Origin: Brachyhypopomus gauderio
Taxonomy: Eukaryota > Chordata > Actinopteri > Gymnotiformes > Hypopomidae
Reading direction: 5' to 3'
DNA length: 64,000 nucleotides
NCBI RefSeq assembly: GCF_052324685.1
Contig: NC_135218.1
Span: 21,889,027 to 21,953,026, forward strand
The notes beneath the pieces were generated by a model. The model was not told the DNA's origin. It did not search any database and was given only the letters and a program-made list of their open reading frames with translations. This document shows positions 35,533 to 52,429 of the stretch, piece by piece (the stretch's first letter is position 1; each line of letters starts with the position of its first letter). A program made the position numbers and the translations under genes.

Positions 35533-37656
35533 CCACACACCAGTGTACGTTTCCAACACCTCTGTGGAAACCAGTGCTGTTCAATACCAATTCAAGTTTA
35601 TTCATGAAGTCTAAAATTTTATAGAAAATCTAGAGTGATGTATACATTTCAATTTAATTTAATATACAAAACCAAACCTGAACTCCTATAAGGTTTTCCA
35701 CTCATAAAGTAGCTACATTAAATATTTGTCACATCTTTGTCACATGTTTAATTTACGGATGTCAATCATTCTTGGTAGAACTGTTGACTAGGCAGAAATA
35801 TGAGTTAGGCCTACATTTTCTTTTTTTTTTTTGACTGTCCGGTTATTTCATTTGTCTACAAAACGAATCTCATGCCTAGATGTTTTTTTCCAGTATCTGC
35901 AAAATCTTTAATATTATGTGCTGAATAGTAGAGTCTTATATAATAAATTTATACTATTTCTATTTGTTATCAGTAGGATGAAGGAGATAACGATTGTGAT
36001 GAAGACGATCGTGAAAATGACGATTTTGAACGCAGAGACCGGGAAATTGGCAGTAAATGCTGAAGATATACAACTTTCAGAAACTTGAAAGAGGACAACT
36101 CCCAGTAAATAGCATAAATAGAATATCTCATATTTATCCCACTGTAGTAGAGGCCTATATTTAATCACATTAGCCTAAGAAAATATTCTAACATAACTTT
36201 CTCTAGTAGTAAAGGGGAGTACAACTATCCAAGTAAACACCTGTAATAAATTTATGTTGTCTCTTTATTCTTAACTTTTCATGCTCGAATTGTAAGTTTT
36301 AATGTAGTTAGATCTTTTTAAATATTAAAAAAGCTACAATCCAAAATCATTCTTCAGAAATTCTTAAGACACGGTATGGACGAGAACTTCATATCAAGCT
36401 TCTCGTTTATTTTGTGACCGCTTTGCTTTCTTTGGTTTTAATTAGGTTTATAATAACTCGTATGTTTAAAAGTTTAGTGGGATGATAACGTGCCTACAAA
36501 ACCCACACACGCGTCTAAACTATGAATAGGCTATATAACGCCCCCAAGGAACATATATTAGAAACACTTATAAAAGTTTATTCGATCAGCAAGATACTCT
36601 AAACTAAAAAATGCAGTTAGTAAATATGTCGCTAATATTTAGGGAGCTACTAATCTGTAATTAAAACATTAACAAATATTGATATTTTTATCTGCGTAAA
36701 ACATTAACACAGCGGTTAAATACATTCAACAGTTAAAACTCTCGTGTAGTTTTGTATTTCATTCTATCGTTTACACATGATTGATTAAAAAATAGGACAC
36801 AGGCCACATTGGTCTATAGCTTAACTGACTATTTAGACACTGTTGAAAACGTATCTTGTAAAAACGTTCCCTCTCGCACTCATATGTACAAACACACATC
36901 ATATTACGGGAATACCGACTAGCGCGATTAGTCTATTTTATAGCCAATTCATTTTGTTACCTCAAATAAATAGTTTCAATTGGAGCGAAAACGCACCGAA
37001 TAAGCACACAGCCAACAAGAACATGACATATAACGCCGCAAGCGCGTACAGGAACCAAACACCGACATATCAAAGCGCCTAACTGGGTCCGGTCGTACAT
37101 TATAGTGACCTGGATCCTTCACACCGAGGATCTTCACTCGGACGAACCTCATCTTTAGAAAACTCTACAAAATAGCTCGTCAAGTTTAACGAAGGCCCAC
37201 TGTAACAAAAATCACATATTTTCAGTATACCGGCAATTAAGTCAATTAAATAACTCAATAAGGTAAGGCCTACTAATTTGAGAGACACTGGAAACACGTC
37301 AGTAGCTTAATATATTTAGCACACGATTTTCGATAAAAATGAAGTCAGCTTTACAAGAAGTGAATGTGGTAGTCGAACATACATATCTAAACACAGTTCT
37401 ATTGACAACCGTTAATTGTATATGCATCTCGATTCTGACCATTTCTAGTACATGCAAATCTGTGTCCATAAGCCAAATTTAACCACAGCTTTTCGATTAC
37501 ATTTAAATACAGGTTTCAGTGTTAACAGAGAAAATGGAATAAAATTTTTATATACAATATACAGAACATATTGATAACCAATTTATGAAAATAATGGGAA
37601 AAAAATTAAGTGTGTGTGTGTGTGTATATATATATATATTTTCACAGTCCACAATT
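35533..37656. other. Intergenic stretch with no recognised gene
   Basis: A/T-rich sequence between the C17orf67-like stop and the cbx8 stop. I see no exon, no cbx2 chromodomain and no clear transposon. It includes the cbx8 3' UTR. This is where the two conserved gene blocks meet. Confidence 0.5.
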
Positions 37657-39535
37657 TCATCTTTTGTCTTTAAAGAAGCCTTTGTCTGTGCTGCTCTCTT
37701 TGATAGTCACAGTCAAAAAGTTTGTTGTCACATCTGTGATGATGACCTTCTCCATATTATTGAAACAGGGGCTCCAAGCATCATCCTCTTCATCTTCTTC
37801 CTCCTCTTCCTCCTCTGGTTCCCCGAAAATCCGTGCGACGGGAATTTTGGCGATGAGGGAAGGCTGCTGCCTCCTGGCCGCCTGTGCGGCGGGCTCTAGC
37901 ACCCTCTGATGGCGGAGGTGTTTAAGGCGCTGCAGGTGGTGCTGGTGTAAGCGGCTGCTGTGTTCTGTAGTCCTGCACTCCTGCATGTCTAAATTCCTTC
38001 TAGTGGAGTTAATGCTCCAGTCCACAGAGGGGATCGTCCTGTGCTGCTTGTGGGGATACAGGGGGGAGGTTTGGTGCCTGTGGGGCGCTTTCATGGCTCT
38101 CGGATCAGAACGACCGTCTTCTTCGTCCTCCCCGAGGCCAAGCCGTGCCATTTTGGATGGGATGCTAGATATGGACTCCTCCGCCCTTCTCCTGGCCTGG
38201 TCTGGGTGGAGGCTGCTTGGGAATCCTTCTGGGAAGCGAAGCTTAGGTTTGCGGCCTCTCTTTTTGGGCGTAGGGATGAAGCCGTCGGTGCTGGGTCTCG
38301 GTGACGGATGAGGGCGATGTTCTCTGGCTGGTTCTGGAGGGGGAAGCCGCACGCTTTCGCCCCTGTTGACTGTGCTGGGGGGGAAGATAGTTGGGACCAC
38401 AGCACGCAGACCCTCCCGAGCCCTTGGGGTAACCAGAGGCTCAGGGCTGGGATAGGTTATACGCATGCTGCGTGAAGATTCACCACGGAACTCGTAGGAT
38501 CTGGCTTTGGCTTTTGCCTGAGCCTTTAAAAGACAATAATGAAAATAATTATTTAACTTCAGAAATTATAATTAATTTTTATATACATTTCCATTAATTG
38601 TCCAACTGAAATTATTTACATCTATATGAGTTTCGTCTGAATTAAAAATGACCATAAAAATGAAACAGCAGGTCTTTCGTTTCCATCTTTAAAAAAAAAA
38701 AAAAAAAAAAACACGGATATAGTTCCTATTCCATAGGACTAGGTCGAGCCTGGGAGTTAAAATACAGCTACTAACCTTCAGAATGAAGGTTTTGAGCTTC
38801 GGTCCTCTTTTCTTGGGCCCGAAGAGCTCCCTCTCACGTTCCCTGAAACGGCAGCGATGCCCACTTGAGACGAAGCGAAGTGGTAGCACAAGACAGCCAC
38901 TAATGCGGGCGCGAGGGGATTTCACATTCACAGCATGCGACCACTGAACTTGACGCCCGGCCCCAAACAAATTACTGTTATTTACCTCTCTTCGAAAGCG
39001 GCGAAAAGCCGGGAATCCAGAATATTTTCTTCGGGCTCCCAAGTACTGTACCTATCAGGGAATCAGAATATGTTAACACAACTGACAGTCGACGGGGTTT
39101 CAAGTTTCCTATGCAGCGCTGCCTCCGTCGGGCGGCTAGCACGGGCAGCTAGCGCTCCAGCCTCCAATATGCCACTTTGCTTTTGTAGCCAGTGCATGCA
39201 TGCCTCTAGCTAGCTGGTTTGACAGCCATTGTCGGCGTGTAAACGAGCTAGCTCGCTGACGACGTGAGACGGGGGGGATGTCGTCCATTACTCACTTGGG
39301 CGACCAACCCTTCCATTTCACCAGGTATTCCATCCGACCCTGCGCGTGCCACCAGACAGAAAAAACAACATTTTGGGTTAGCGACAACCTGCGGCATTGA
39401 CAATACGCACAAGGAGGAAAAAATGCAATGGTTAGGTCCTAAGAATTTTTTACGTTGAACACGTACTCTCCTTATTCGCCTTTTTATGATCGATTCGGCC
39501 GCAAAAACCCTTTCTCCGACCGCAGACAGCTCCAT
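37657..39535 (-). CDS. cbx8: Chromobox protein CBX8
   Basis: CBX8 is a Polycomb PRC1 subunit that reads H3K27me3 in the nucleus. Coding exons (minus): 39535-39467, 39339-39296, 39051-38986, 38842-38776, 38523-37657; phases agree and give 370 residues (human 389). Visible parts: chromodomain (about 10-60) with aromatic-cage residues F11, W32 and W35 and the [10 protein letters not shown] motif, a basic AT-hook-like KKRGPKLK (70-77), a long Ser/Pro/Arg-rich middle, and the C-terminal Pc box (about 332-356, VIITDVTTNFLTVTIKES) that binds RING1. An acidic Glu/Asp run of about 14 residues precedes the box. The start chosen is the conserved MELSAVGE; an in-frame ATG 39 codons upstream (39652) has no stop between and cannot be excluded. 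Ortholog a or b is not resolved. Confidence 0.96.
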
Positions 39536-39659
39536 GTTTACCTCTCTACCGTTAGCTCGCGGACAGGCTAGCCGCGCGTGCAAGTCCGCCTTCTCTCGCT
39601 TGAGAATTCCAGGCAGCCCATAATACTCTCGTGCACAGCGAGACGTCATCACGTTCTTC

Positions 39660-39720
39660 TAGCGTGTTGCCGTGGCACCGCTGTCGGCGGAGCCGTTCTG
39701 AAGCGACTCATTGGTTGCGG
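39660..39720. promoter_or_regulatory. Candidate cbx8 promoter motifs
   Basis: GTTGCCGTGGCACC near 39665-39678 is close to the RFX X-box palindrome, and CATTGG near 39708-39713 is an inverted CCAAT box. Both lie 125-180 bp upstream of the cbx8 start codon. Assignments are by motif similarity only. Confidence 0.35.
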
Positions 39721-40929
39721 CTGTTGCTACGTGCGCGGGGTTCGCTTGGTGAAGTGGAAACGCACATTTGGGCTTTAAAATGTTTGACAGCACGTAAAAT
39801 GGTGGCTCGTCTGAGTGTATCACATTTATTTGGTTCATTTTGACAGTGTGAATTTTTGCCCCCATACGACTCAAACAAGATGTGAGCTGTTCACATTTCA
39901 CAGTAAGATAGCCAAAAGTCAGAATATAGGCTTCATAGATTTTTTAATCCTTCATGGTATATGCATTTTCTATGCATATACCATCTGCTTCGCTTTCATT
40001 GTTATTTCTAAACTTATTTATTTTATTCTAGGCAGTCAGGCTAGACAATTTGGTCAGTATGATACTGCAGTAGGTGCCACTATGCTGCTAAGAAACCACA
40101 ATTTCCTCGGCCCAGGTGACGTAAGAATTTAAGTAAGAAAGCAAAGTCGAAAAGTCTAAATAGGATGTTAGATAATAAGCCACTTAGCGTTAGATAAATA
40201 AGATGTTGAGGGGGAAACCTGATGTAGCCTACCAATATGTTTGTTTATATTAGGTCATGCATGTCTAACTCAATAACGTAGTGTACTTTAATAGTCTTTT
40301 TTCAATACATTTGCGTACAGTATTAAAACAGTTCCAATAGTTTCGCAATCACTGTAGTATGAAACATTTGATTTAAACTAATCCGACTGTCGCGTGTTTA
40401 ACCACTTGTTAACCTACCGATGACAATAACTTGTCGCAAAAAGTTCGATAACACATTTAAAAACTGTATAGCCTACCACATAATACACAGGAAGAAAATG
40501 TGTTGCGGTGGCTAAAGCGTTGGGTTAATTTTGAATTAATCTATTAAATTGCTGCACGGTTTTGGACTAAAAACAAATGATATCGTGTGACCAAGACTAA
40601 TAAATAGGATGGAAATTTAAAACATTTCTGGAATTCCAGGAAAACACTGGCTTGTTGGTTTAAGGATACTACTACTGCAAAAATAATTGCAGATCGAGAT
40701 TTAAGTATTTTAGGACATAACCTCTCCAGAGCATCCAGTAGAATACAACTGGATAATTTCGAAAATGTCCCTATTGTGGCTCAGTTACCTTACATGACGA
40801 TATTTTATGAGTATTATTTTGTTAATTTATTATATATTTCATTGACTATTATGTATGTTTTATGTTTATTTTCTGTTGGATTACCTAGCAACTAGTGACT
40901 AGATAGGAATGCCTGCGTCAAAGAAAAAG

Positions 40930-40971
<42 letters not shown>

Positions 40972-42079
40972 CAACAACAACAACACCTCGAAATTAACAT
41001 AAGCTTCTCAAACTTCAACACTTGAAACTGAGGAACAAGTTATCATAAACTGTTTTTAGGCTGTCAAGTAAATTACACATTATCTCAATATAATCTAGCA
41101 TTTTAGGAGAGCATAAATGGGTAATTCTGCTATATTGTTTAACCTATTTATCAGACAAGAGTCACATTGCAATAAAATTATTTGCGAAGGCTCATATATT
41201 TCGACTCTGAGTTCGCTGACGACTGACTGCAATGTAATAGCAACAGTAAGCTAATAGACCGAATTGATAACCTAGTTAATCACTTGTTTTAATATTAGCA
41301 TAATAATATAACCAAAATAAAACGAAGATAATAATAAAATAAGAAAATGCCTTGTAATAATAAGAAGAAAAGCGAATACGAAAAATATTGAATTAATTAT
41401 TCTAACGTTTCTTATTAATGTTTGGAAGGTGCTGAACATTGTGGAATAACAATTTCAATAGAATATATTTTGATTTTGGTCGGTTTTCGCTGCAAATTAA
41501 TAACATAATTATAGCTTAGAAGGACTGGTTGTATTTTTTTTAAATACACCAATACAATTTTAAGATTTTAACAAAATCACAAATAGGCCCAAATCATTAG
41601 TTAGGTTACATTATAAATGTGAATGTATGTGTGACACATGAAAACCAGATACAGTTTAGAATAAATACACTGCTGAATCCATTTCGTAATCAGTGCAACG
41701 TATAGTCTATCTGCGCTGAAATTACTCTCAGTGATCTTTCAATCATACGAATTGTTTCAGATTCAGGTCTGGTGCGCTGGTACTATTTAGAGAAAATAAG
41801 CCATCCGTTTTGTGTTTGTGTAAATTATTTTATAAATATGTTGGCCAGGTCATTCGCGAGAGACGATAGCTGCGTGCCTTCTTGTTCTATAAAATGATTT
41901 AATTGGCCTGAACTTCATCTGGCATGGAATGTACACAGGAGTCGGGAGAGTTTTGAGTGTTGTTCTGTATTTTTTGAAATACCTGAATAAATTATTTGTT
42001 CACTTGAAATGAAATAAGCTATAAAATGTATCGACCAATGGACACGTTTAAGATTTTAACTGGTTAATAAACAGGTAAC

Positions 42080-42250
42080 TTTAAATCTGAGAGGAAACGC
42101 GGACGGCGAAGGCCGTCTGCGGGCTTCTGCGCGTGCGTGCGATTGGTGGCGTGTGTGGCGCAGTGCAGCAGCGGCGCGTCCGTATATGGAGCACGGGCGA
42201 GCTGGAGGAAGATTATTGGTCCGCTAGTTTCTGGGCAACGAATCTTGCGC
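42080..42250. promoter_or_regulatory. CpG-rich patch with CCAAT boxes
   Basis: The patch is dense in CpG (gcgcgtgcgtgcgattggtg and following) in an otherwise A/T-rich region. It holds two ATTGGT (inverted CCAAT) motifs at about 42141 and 42214 and a CCGTATATGG element resembling an SRF site at 42178. It could be a promoter of a non-coding transcript or an enhancer. Confidence 0.35.
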
Positions 42251-43299
42251 AGCAGCAGAAAAAAAACTGTACAAAACGGAAATTAGGAGAATACGCTATT
42301 TATTTTTCCCCTAATTTATTACATATCGATTACATATCCGATCAAGTGTTATACTTTTTAAAAGTTAACATACATTAGAAAGTTAACTATACCAGGCAAC
42401 CCCCATAATATATGAGAAAATTGCGGTGCCTAGAAATAGTTAAATTAGGCTACGTGATGAGTGGGTTTTTGGTATGCTGTGATGTTAGTTGAAGAAGACC
42501 ATTTTCCTTTTTTTCCACTTCCATCTTCTTTTGAAAAAAAGAAAGATCGTGTAGGTTTTGGAAAGACTTCTTAAGTTAAAGGTAGGCAATCAAGTCGGTT
42601 AAAGAATAAACCAATTGAGGAAGAAATTGTGTATTCAAGCACAGAACGAAATCTAGAAACAGCTTCAAAATAGGTCAATTATAGTCCTAATGTTCTGCGC
42701 ATTTTCGTATTTGGACAGATAAATAATATATGTTGTTCGTATTTATTTTAATTTGAAAACATCTCAGCAAGTCCCTGTACGTCCCATTGACTATTCCGAA
42801 AGGGTTTTGTATGAATATTTAAAAACCTTATAATGAACACATCTTACAGGGAAAATACCAGTGCGTGTCTCATCCCTAATAAGTGTTGTAGCCTGGCCTA
42901 CAAGTTATTATAATATTGTATATGAATAGCGCTTAAAGAGACCCACTAAACAAGTGTTGGTTCCTCAAACTAAAGTTCTCTTCTAAGGTAATGTAACTTG
43001 CGCCCTGAGTGTCCAGTAAAATAGGGGTTACCTAGAAGTCTATGGGTTTTATACTTCACATTCAAGGTTAGTATAAAAGCTTAAAAGCAATTACGATACG
43101 TAGTCTCATTACACCTGTCTAATTTACGTTGGGTGGTTATATATGTGGTCGTTATACATTTTTACGAAACACGGATTAAGCTTCTTCGTTAAACTAATTT
43201 ATACACAACAAAAAACGTTGAACGTGACCATTTGGGTTGATACGAGTGGCAGAAAACCTTCCTCCTGTATTGCTACTAAATCACACATAAACGGGACCG

Positions 43300-43620
43300 A
43301 CTGGAGGAAGCCATTTTATATCGCAGCCGCGATGAAACCGCAGCTTCTCTCTCGGCGTGAGACGAAATGGTTGATGAGTGAGTCACTGTACTGATGGGCA
43401 GTTTGTCAAAGCCTTCTCAAACGGAGGATCTCCTATGGCCAGCGCACGAAGCGGCGTCGGTTTATTTAACACAGCGCTGATCTTTCTCCCGGAGACGTTT
43501 GCTGTCCGCCATGTTAGCTGATAAAATATTGAGCTGCCGTTGTGCAGTTCTTCTCTGAGTATTGATGGACTGCAGCTCCTCCGCCGTACAGCGGGTTCAC
43601 ACATGAGACTTTCACGCTGT
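43300..43620. promoter_or_regulatory. CpG-rich patch with YY1-like motifs
   Basis: Around 43505-43515 the minus strand reads AACATGGCGGA, close to the YY1 consensus, and gccatttt near 43310 carries another CCAT core. The surrounding 300 bp are richer in CpG than the flanks. It lies between two Polycomb genes, but a Polycomb-response function is only a guess. Confidence 0.25.
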
Positions 43621-45934
43621 CCTCTCTAACCTTCTACAAGAGGTTTCACCGTTTAGTGGCTCATGACAAAGAACAGAAATCGATATTGGTTATTCTTTCA
43701 TCTCGAGGTCAGATTAACTCGGGGAAAAAGAGATATCGTTCATTATTTGTGTTTATTTTAAACGTCATAAAAGTGAAATAAGCAAAAGGTTAACAAGGGT
43801 GTGTTAACCTTTTGTCTTTTTTAGGGAGGTGGGGGTATTTATACAGCAATATTGAAAGAACTTACATTTACAAATATAGCTTAATGTAAGTGCTTGTTTG
43901 AATCACCCTTTCTGTGTTTTAAAGTTTCAGACAGTCCACGTTTGATTTGCTTATCTACTCATCCACTTATTAAAAACTTTTAGTTCATTAAATTATTAGA
44001 TTAATCAAATCAACAGACCAGCCGCCAGTTATTATAACCATGGGTTTGTTATTAAGAAAATGTTGAACTTTTTAAAGTGACTCGACACCGCTGCAACACA
44101 ACTTTTCGGTCTAACCGTTTACATGTGTGCTGTGACAGCAGTAATAACAAGAAAATGATACAAATGCTTATAACTACTTTATGGAGCTTAATAGAGGATC
44201 ATTCTTCGTTTTGTTCATTCCATTGGGGATGTAGCTTATTTGTTTCTAAGAAAGACCAAGGTCTGCTGCCGTCAACCTTGCTGAGAAACCAGATATATTT
44301 CTGTAGCTATCTACGAGACGTAGGCCTGTCAAACACGCAGGTTGTTACCAATGCTCTATGACAGCCACGTATAATCTCAAATGATGATTTGTTAACTTGT
44401 TAATGATCAGTTAACTGGTCACCTCTCGTGACATAGCTATATCTTTCGTTCAGTGATTGTAGTTCATTTGGCCAGAATTTAAATAAGCATATTTTGTCTT
44501 ACAGTATCTATAGCCAGCAGAAACGTTTACCAAACTGTACCTTTTAAACATGGAACAAGATTTCGCTGTTTAATAAAGGCGTTGATTTTGCTATCCCACT
44601 GAACCTAGTAGCCAAAGTTTGGTGGAAATGCCGTGGTAGGCTATTACAGGCAAAGATTTAAAGGCAGTTTCGGCTTCCCCAAATCTTGTGCTCTGAGGTA
44701 ATGTTTCCCTGAACGCCTAACCATGATGACCAAAACAACAACGGAACAAAGCTGATGCCTATTTTTCTATTTTTGATCTTGTGCTATTTTTTGGGGGGGA
44801 TCACGTAGCCTTGTTTTCAAACTAAGAAGTGCTTAGGCATATACGTCTAGTGCCTAAGGCTCTATTTACTAATAACTATTTATGTCTATCTAAAATCAGA
44901 AGCAACGTGCTCTCCTTGACATCTCTTGTTAAAAACAAACGCACCACGTTTGAAGTGGACGGAAAGGATACGGCGTGTTGGATGTCATCCGTAGGCCTAC
45001 AGCTCAGCTAAACATGTAATCGCATACACACTAATCCAGGATGCAGATATTCGCAGACAACCACGTAACCCAGCCTCACGACGCAGATCCACGTGCCTCT
45101 TTACATTTTAGTTTAGCCTTATCTCGGTTCTCGCTTTTACAATCTAAAACGTTTCGGTAGGCCGTGACACGCACACTTCTTTAGTGACACATACACGGTC
45201 ATTGTAGAAAATGTAAGTTTTTTATAATAGCACACTGACTGATCTGGATTACCGAAATCAATCATGATCAGTAGGCTGTATTTAATGCAGAGTGGACCCC
45301 AAGTCCACTCAACTTTGATAAAAGGTTACACACACTTTCTCTGGTCGCATAATGGGATCGGGCAAAGGGCATTCCTATACTAAGGTCCAACATAATTACT
45401 AGAAAAAAAGACATGTACTACCGGCCTTTTTGTTTACATGACCTAATCTTTCAGTTACACATTCTTACCCACACGTACACGCACGCACACAGACACTAAC
45501 CGAGAATCTTATGACACGCAAAAATATGCTTTTAATGTGTTGAGATGAATCTAAATATTACACTTTGTGTGTAAAGCACTTTACAATTTTGAGCTGCTAA
45601 AAGACAGAACAATAAAAATGGTTTAACATTACATTACATACATAAGTGCTTTATAGACATGTGAGCCTTCTCATAAAGCATAGCCAAGAGAAACAAGCCA
45701 CTGGAAAACAGTGTAAAAAATGTTTTGCTGACTTGTATAACTATTATGGAATAGCTTGCAGAACTTAGTGGGATTGTATGCAGACTGAAAAATATTAAAC
45801 CTGCACCTGATACTGTATCATTCTGAAAACAATTAAAGTGATCTTCTGAAATCTGAAGACCAGTCCTACTTTATATATGTACATATATTCACAGAGTTAT
45901 GATTTCAGTAGTTTTTGTTTTAAAGCTGTCATTT

Positions 45935-50043
<4,109 letters not shown>

Positions 50044-50279
50044 TTTCGCTTCGAGATGGTGCTTTGCAAAAATAAGGCACAGAAAGCGTCGGTCAGCGCG
50101 CCCGAGTACGTCTATTTGTTGTGTCGAAAGCAACCATGAGGGCTTTTCTCGGTATATTCCTTACACAGTCCCTCTCCAAGAAGCCGTCTGTATTGCGAGG
50201 CAGAATCGCCGTGAACTCTGAAACAAGCTGCAGAAAACACTTCATGCAAATAAGCATCGGTGTGACGTGTAGTGGAGTA

Positions 50280-50650
50280 GGGCGGGCTCAACGCAGCCAG
50301 CCCCACACCGCGGGCTCAACACAGCCAGCCCCACACCGCGGGCTCAACACAGCCAGCCTCACACCGCGGGCTCAACACAGCCAGCCTCACACCGCGGGCT
50401 CAACACAGTCAGTCTCACACCGCGGGCTCAACACAGCCAGCCTCACACCGCGGGCTCAACACAGTCAGGCTCACACCGCGGGCTCAACACAGCCAGCCTC
50501 ACACCGCGGGCTCAACACAGTCAGCCTCACACCGCGGGCTCAACACAGCCAGCCCCACACCGCGGGCTCAACACAGCCAGCCTCACACCGCGGGCTCAAC
50601 ACAGCCAGCCTCACACCGCGGGCTCAACACAGCCAGCCTCACACCGCGGT
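50280..50650. repeat. 28-bp minisatellite upstream of cbx4
   Basis: About 13 head-to-tail copies of a 28-bp unit (CCGCGGGCTCAACACAG followed by CCAGCCTCACA) begin about 240 bp upstream of the cbx4 ATG. Each unit has one CCGCGG palindrome. Variation is limited to CCCC/CCTC and CAG/CAGTCAG positions. The open frames through it are a by-product of the unit length. Confidence 0.97.
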
Positions 50651-51544
50651 CTCAGTGCTCTACACAACTAACAGTCGTTCACAGCTTTCCAAGTGGCGAG
50701 CAAAATTCTTCTCATGTAACGCAAAGACGGCCACGCGTTTGTAGGCACTTTTATTTTCAACAGACTCGACCTCTCTTTAGAGACAGCTCATTTGTAATAA
50801 TCTGGTCAAAAATATCAGAAAAGCCAGAGATTGCTTAGAGATTTCTAAAATAAGATGAATTGTGTTACAGTGTATAGCGAGAGAGTCGGAGAGACATTTA
50901 GATACGCAGTAGGGCCTACAAAAATACAGTAAACAATTAAGAAATAAAACTGGTGGCCAACAAAGAAATAAAAGCGATGTAGGATGTTCAAGTTTATAAG
51001 TTTATACAGCCTCTGAACGTGTGTGCATGAGTGCATGCGTTCACATGTGCGTCTGTGTGCCAGAGCCTGAGCTTAAATCTACTATCGCGAAACGTTAATC
51101 ACATAAAGATACAGCACAACGTCATTTTATTTATCTTCTTTACATATTTTGCACCCTTTTCATTATTTTTTTTTACTTTTTCTATGATTATTCCTATTTT
51201 TACATATTTAATCGCGTCCGAGCTACACCAGTTGCACAGTAACAAAGCGCGACAGATATTTTTTCCCGGAAAGATCTTTGAACTGTTACCTTAACTTTAT
51301 TAGCTAATTAATCAGATCATGTTCCAGGAAGATGAATATGCTACACAAATAATCTATGACAGACTAACAATGTAAACATTCTTGTATAGGCGTCAACAAG
51401 CGATATGAGTAAATATGCAGGTAACCTATACACTTCCAGTTTTAATCTCTTAAAGTGAACACCATATATTGCATTCAATTCGTTTTGCAGAATCTCTGTT
51501 GTACTAACCATCATATAAAGCGTTAATTTTTCTATCATCTATAG

Positions 51545-51853
51545 CAGGGGTACTCAACTGGCGGACCGCGGTCCGGATCCGGACCCGAACGCGATCCTGT
51601 CCGGACCCAATCTCATTCCTGATTAACTGGATACGGACCAAAACAAAACCGTAGCATTTATTTCAGGGCTATTGAAAAAACACTCCGTCACGAGTGATAC
51701 GTTCGCCCCCCCGCTCAACAACTTACGTTCGCCACCCCCCCCCCCCCCCCCCCCCGCTCAACAACTTACGTTCGACACCCCCGCCGCACCGGACCTCAGG
51801 TCACAGGTATCTGCCAAAATTGGACCGCGGACAAATTTAGTTGACTACGCCTG
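51545..51853 (-). mobile_element. hAT-type MITE, copy B
   Basis: This is an inverted copy of the element at 24701-24978, about 309 bp with an expanded poly(C) tract at about 51736-51754. It begins CAGGGGTACTCAACTGG and ends GTTGACTACGCCTG, and is flanked by ATCTATAG at 51537-51544 and 51854-51861, the same octamer as copy A. Confidence 0.9.
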
Positions 51854-52309
51854 ATCTATAGTCTATCAAGCGATGATGAAATAGCTTCCATTATGTGGTG
51901 ATTTTCACTATTCCTCCAATATGATGTTTATAAGCGACAATCAAAATACGCACTTGTAGAAAAACGCAGTAACCTTTCTGCAGGCCAGTTGCACGTGGCA
52001 TTCAAACATAAGTGGCCCGCGAATTTCACAGATATGTAGGTCAGCGCGGTGAAGCCCCAGGCATTCTGCTCGCGAATCTGTATTCGCCTCCGACATCTGT
52101 GCGCTGACGGGCGACGGCTGGTGAAGCACTTGTGAAAACGCGATTATGACAAGGAACTGAACGTGTGTAAACCTACGGCCAGTGGATGCCGTGATTATCG
52201 GGGTTTGCGTTGCGATAGCCGGTGCTGTGCCGAGCATACGCAGGTTCTTTACCGAAAACGTATCCGTTAACCTATGTTTCTCCTTCTCTCTATCCCGCAC
52301 CCCTCCCTC

Positions 52310-52312
<3 letters not shown>

Positions 52313-52406
<94 letters not shown>
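52313..52406. repeat. (CT)n(CA)n microsatellite
   Basis: A short CT run followed by about 80 bp of pure CA repeat. Open frames across it are repeat translations. Confidence 0.98.
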
Positions 52407-52408
<2 letters not shown>

Positions 52409-52429
52409 TGTGTCAGGAGGTTCGTGCCG

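Larger units (their letters stand above)
39780..45934. other. cbx8-cbx4 intergenic region
   Basis: Six kilobases of mostly A/T-rich sequence without a recognised gene or transposon. It holds a short (CA)n(ACA)n run at 40940-40985 and two CpG-richer islands, at about 42080-42250 and 43300-43620. The low transposon load contrasts with the flanking regions and fits a regulatory interval. Confidence 0.45.

Noticed and set aside
50121-50744. 207-residue plus-strand open frame upstream of cbx4
   Set aside because: It is almost entirely a translation of the 28-bp minisatellite.
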